A stretch of 5,631 bases of DNA. Source: Actinomycetes bacterium (lineage in GTDB: Bacteria; Actinomycetota; Coriobacteriia; Coriobacteriales; Eggerthellaceae). The notes beneath the pieces are model-generated. The model was not told the DNA's origin and did no database searches. It saw nothing but the letters and a program-made list of their open reading frames with translations. Numbering within the stretch: position 1 is the stretch's first letter; the number at the start of each line of letters is the position of its first letter. This document shows, in pieces, positions 5,368-5,631 of the stretch. The translations under genes and the position numbers were made by a program. Location: assembly GCA_023403475.1 (NCBI GenBank), contig JAEYEL010000021.1, positions 1 through 5,631 of the forward strand, in the 5' to 3' direction.

Positions 5368-5583
5368 CTAGCCGGCCGAAAGAACGGTCAACGCCATGGT
5401 GGGAACGCCCAACGCCAACACAAGAATAACGCATACTATCACAGTGACGATCTTCTTTGTGCGCTCGGTGTGCTCACGCTGCTCTTTCGCGCGCTGTTCG
5501 CGCTCCTGAGCTGCGCGAATACGGTCGCTCTTCTGCTTGGCGGTCAGCTTCTGCTGCTTTGCTCCCTGCTTGGCGTTAGCCAT
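5368..5583 (-). CDS. Small single-span membrane protein, unknown function
   Basis: This 71-residue protein is not recognised. Residues 1-44 are highly polar and basic, rich in Lys, Gln, Arg and Glu with regular spacing (KQKSDRIRAAQEREQRAKEQ), and probably form a helical or coiled-coil cytoplasmic part. Residues about 45-67 form one hydrophobic span (KIVTVIVCVILVLALGVPTMALTVL) near the C-terminus, with few residues beyond it, which suggests a tail-anchored topology. The ATG at 5583 has TTGAGG upstream at a rather long 9-base spacing. It is the gene immediately upstream of tatB but separated by about 207 bp of regulatory-looking DNA, so co-transcription is uncertain. Coding-like composition and a clean topology support a real gene; its function is unknown. 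Confidence 0.75.
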   Translation of the reverse strand: MANAKQGAKQQKLTAKQKSDRIRAAQEREQRAKEQREHTERTKKIVTVIVCVILVLALGVPTMALTVLSAG

Positions 5584-5586
5584 AAT

Positions 5587-5631
5587 CTACAACCTCAACT
5601 TTCCACGAATCTCTATGACGCGGGCGATGTT
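5587..5631 (-). CDS. Possible C-terminal end of an upstream gene (partial)
   Basis: One minus-strand frame runs from the window edge as NIARVIEIRGKLRL and stops at TAG (5589-5587), 3 nt before the start of the 71-residue gene. The composition looks like the end of a folded protein, and such close spacing is common within operons. Fourteen residues are too few to name a family, and another frame stays open through the same stretch. Confidence 0.3.
   Translation of the reverse strand, partial: NIARVIEIRGKLRL

Overview
The window suggests a GC-rich bacterium (roughly 60% G+C by eye). Codon use, the actinobacterial style of the histidine kinase and the tat-hyp-nadE neighbourhood fit an anaerobic actinomycete, perhaps a Coriobacteriia/Eggerthellaceae member. 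That placement is inference from protein style, not a database match. Every convincing gene lies on the minus strand, so transcription runs from high to low coordinates.

In transcription order the window opens with a possible C-terminal tail of an upstream gene (5631-5587) and a 71-residue single-span membrane protein (5583-5368). A regulatory-looking spacer follows (5161-5367), with a candidate -10 element, a 13-bp inverted repeat and a direct-repeat pair. Next comes a compact block: tatB (TTG start), tatC 3 nt later, and hypA (GTG start) 2 nt after tatC. hypB follows after a 148-bp spacer. A 303-bp non-coding stretch (2212-2514) holds an 18-bp-period repeat array and several hairpins. Then come nadE, a 120-bp spacer with a short repeat of the nadE 3' end, a membrane histidine kinase gene, and the first codons of a gene that overlaps the kinase stop, probably its response regulator.

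How the genes fit together: TatB and TatC form the receptor for twin-arginine signal peptides and help export folded, cofactor-loaded enzymes. HypA and HypB deliver nickel to the large subunit of [NiFe] hydrogenases, a classic group whose partner small subunit carries a Tat signal. Their linkage suggests an anaerobe that matures and exports a nickel hydrogenase, although no hydrogenase structural gene and no hypCDEF lie here. NadE makes the NAD pool and is probably a housekeeping neighbour. The two-component pair starts a separate unit.

No unmistakably new system is visible. The signals least explained by known genes are the 18-bp array between hypB and nadE, a similar GTTCG-loop hairpin in three intergenic regions, the inverted repeat upstream of tatB, and the in-frame echo of the NadE C-terminus beyond its stop codon.
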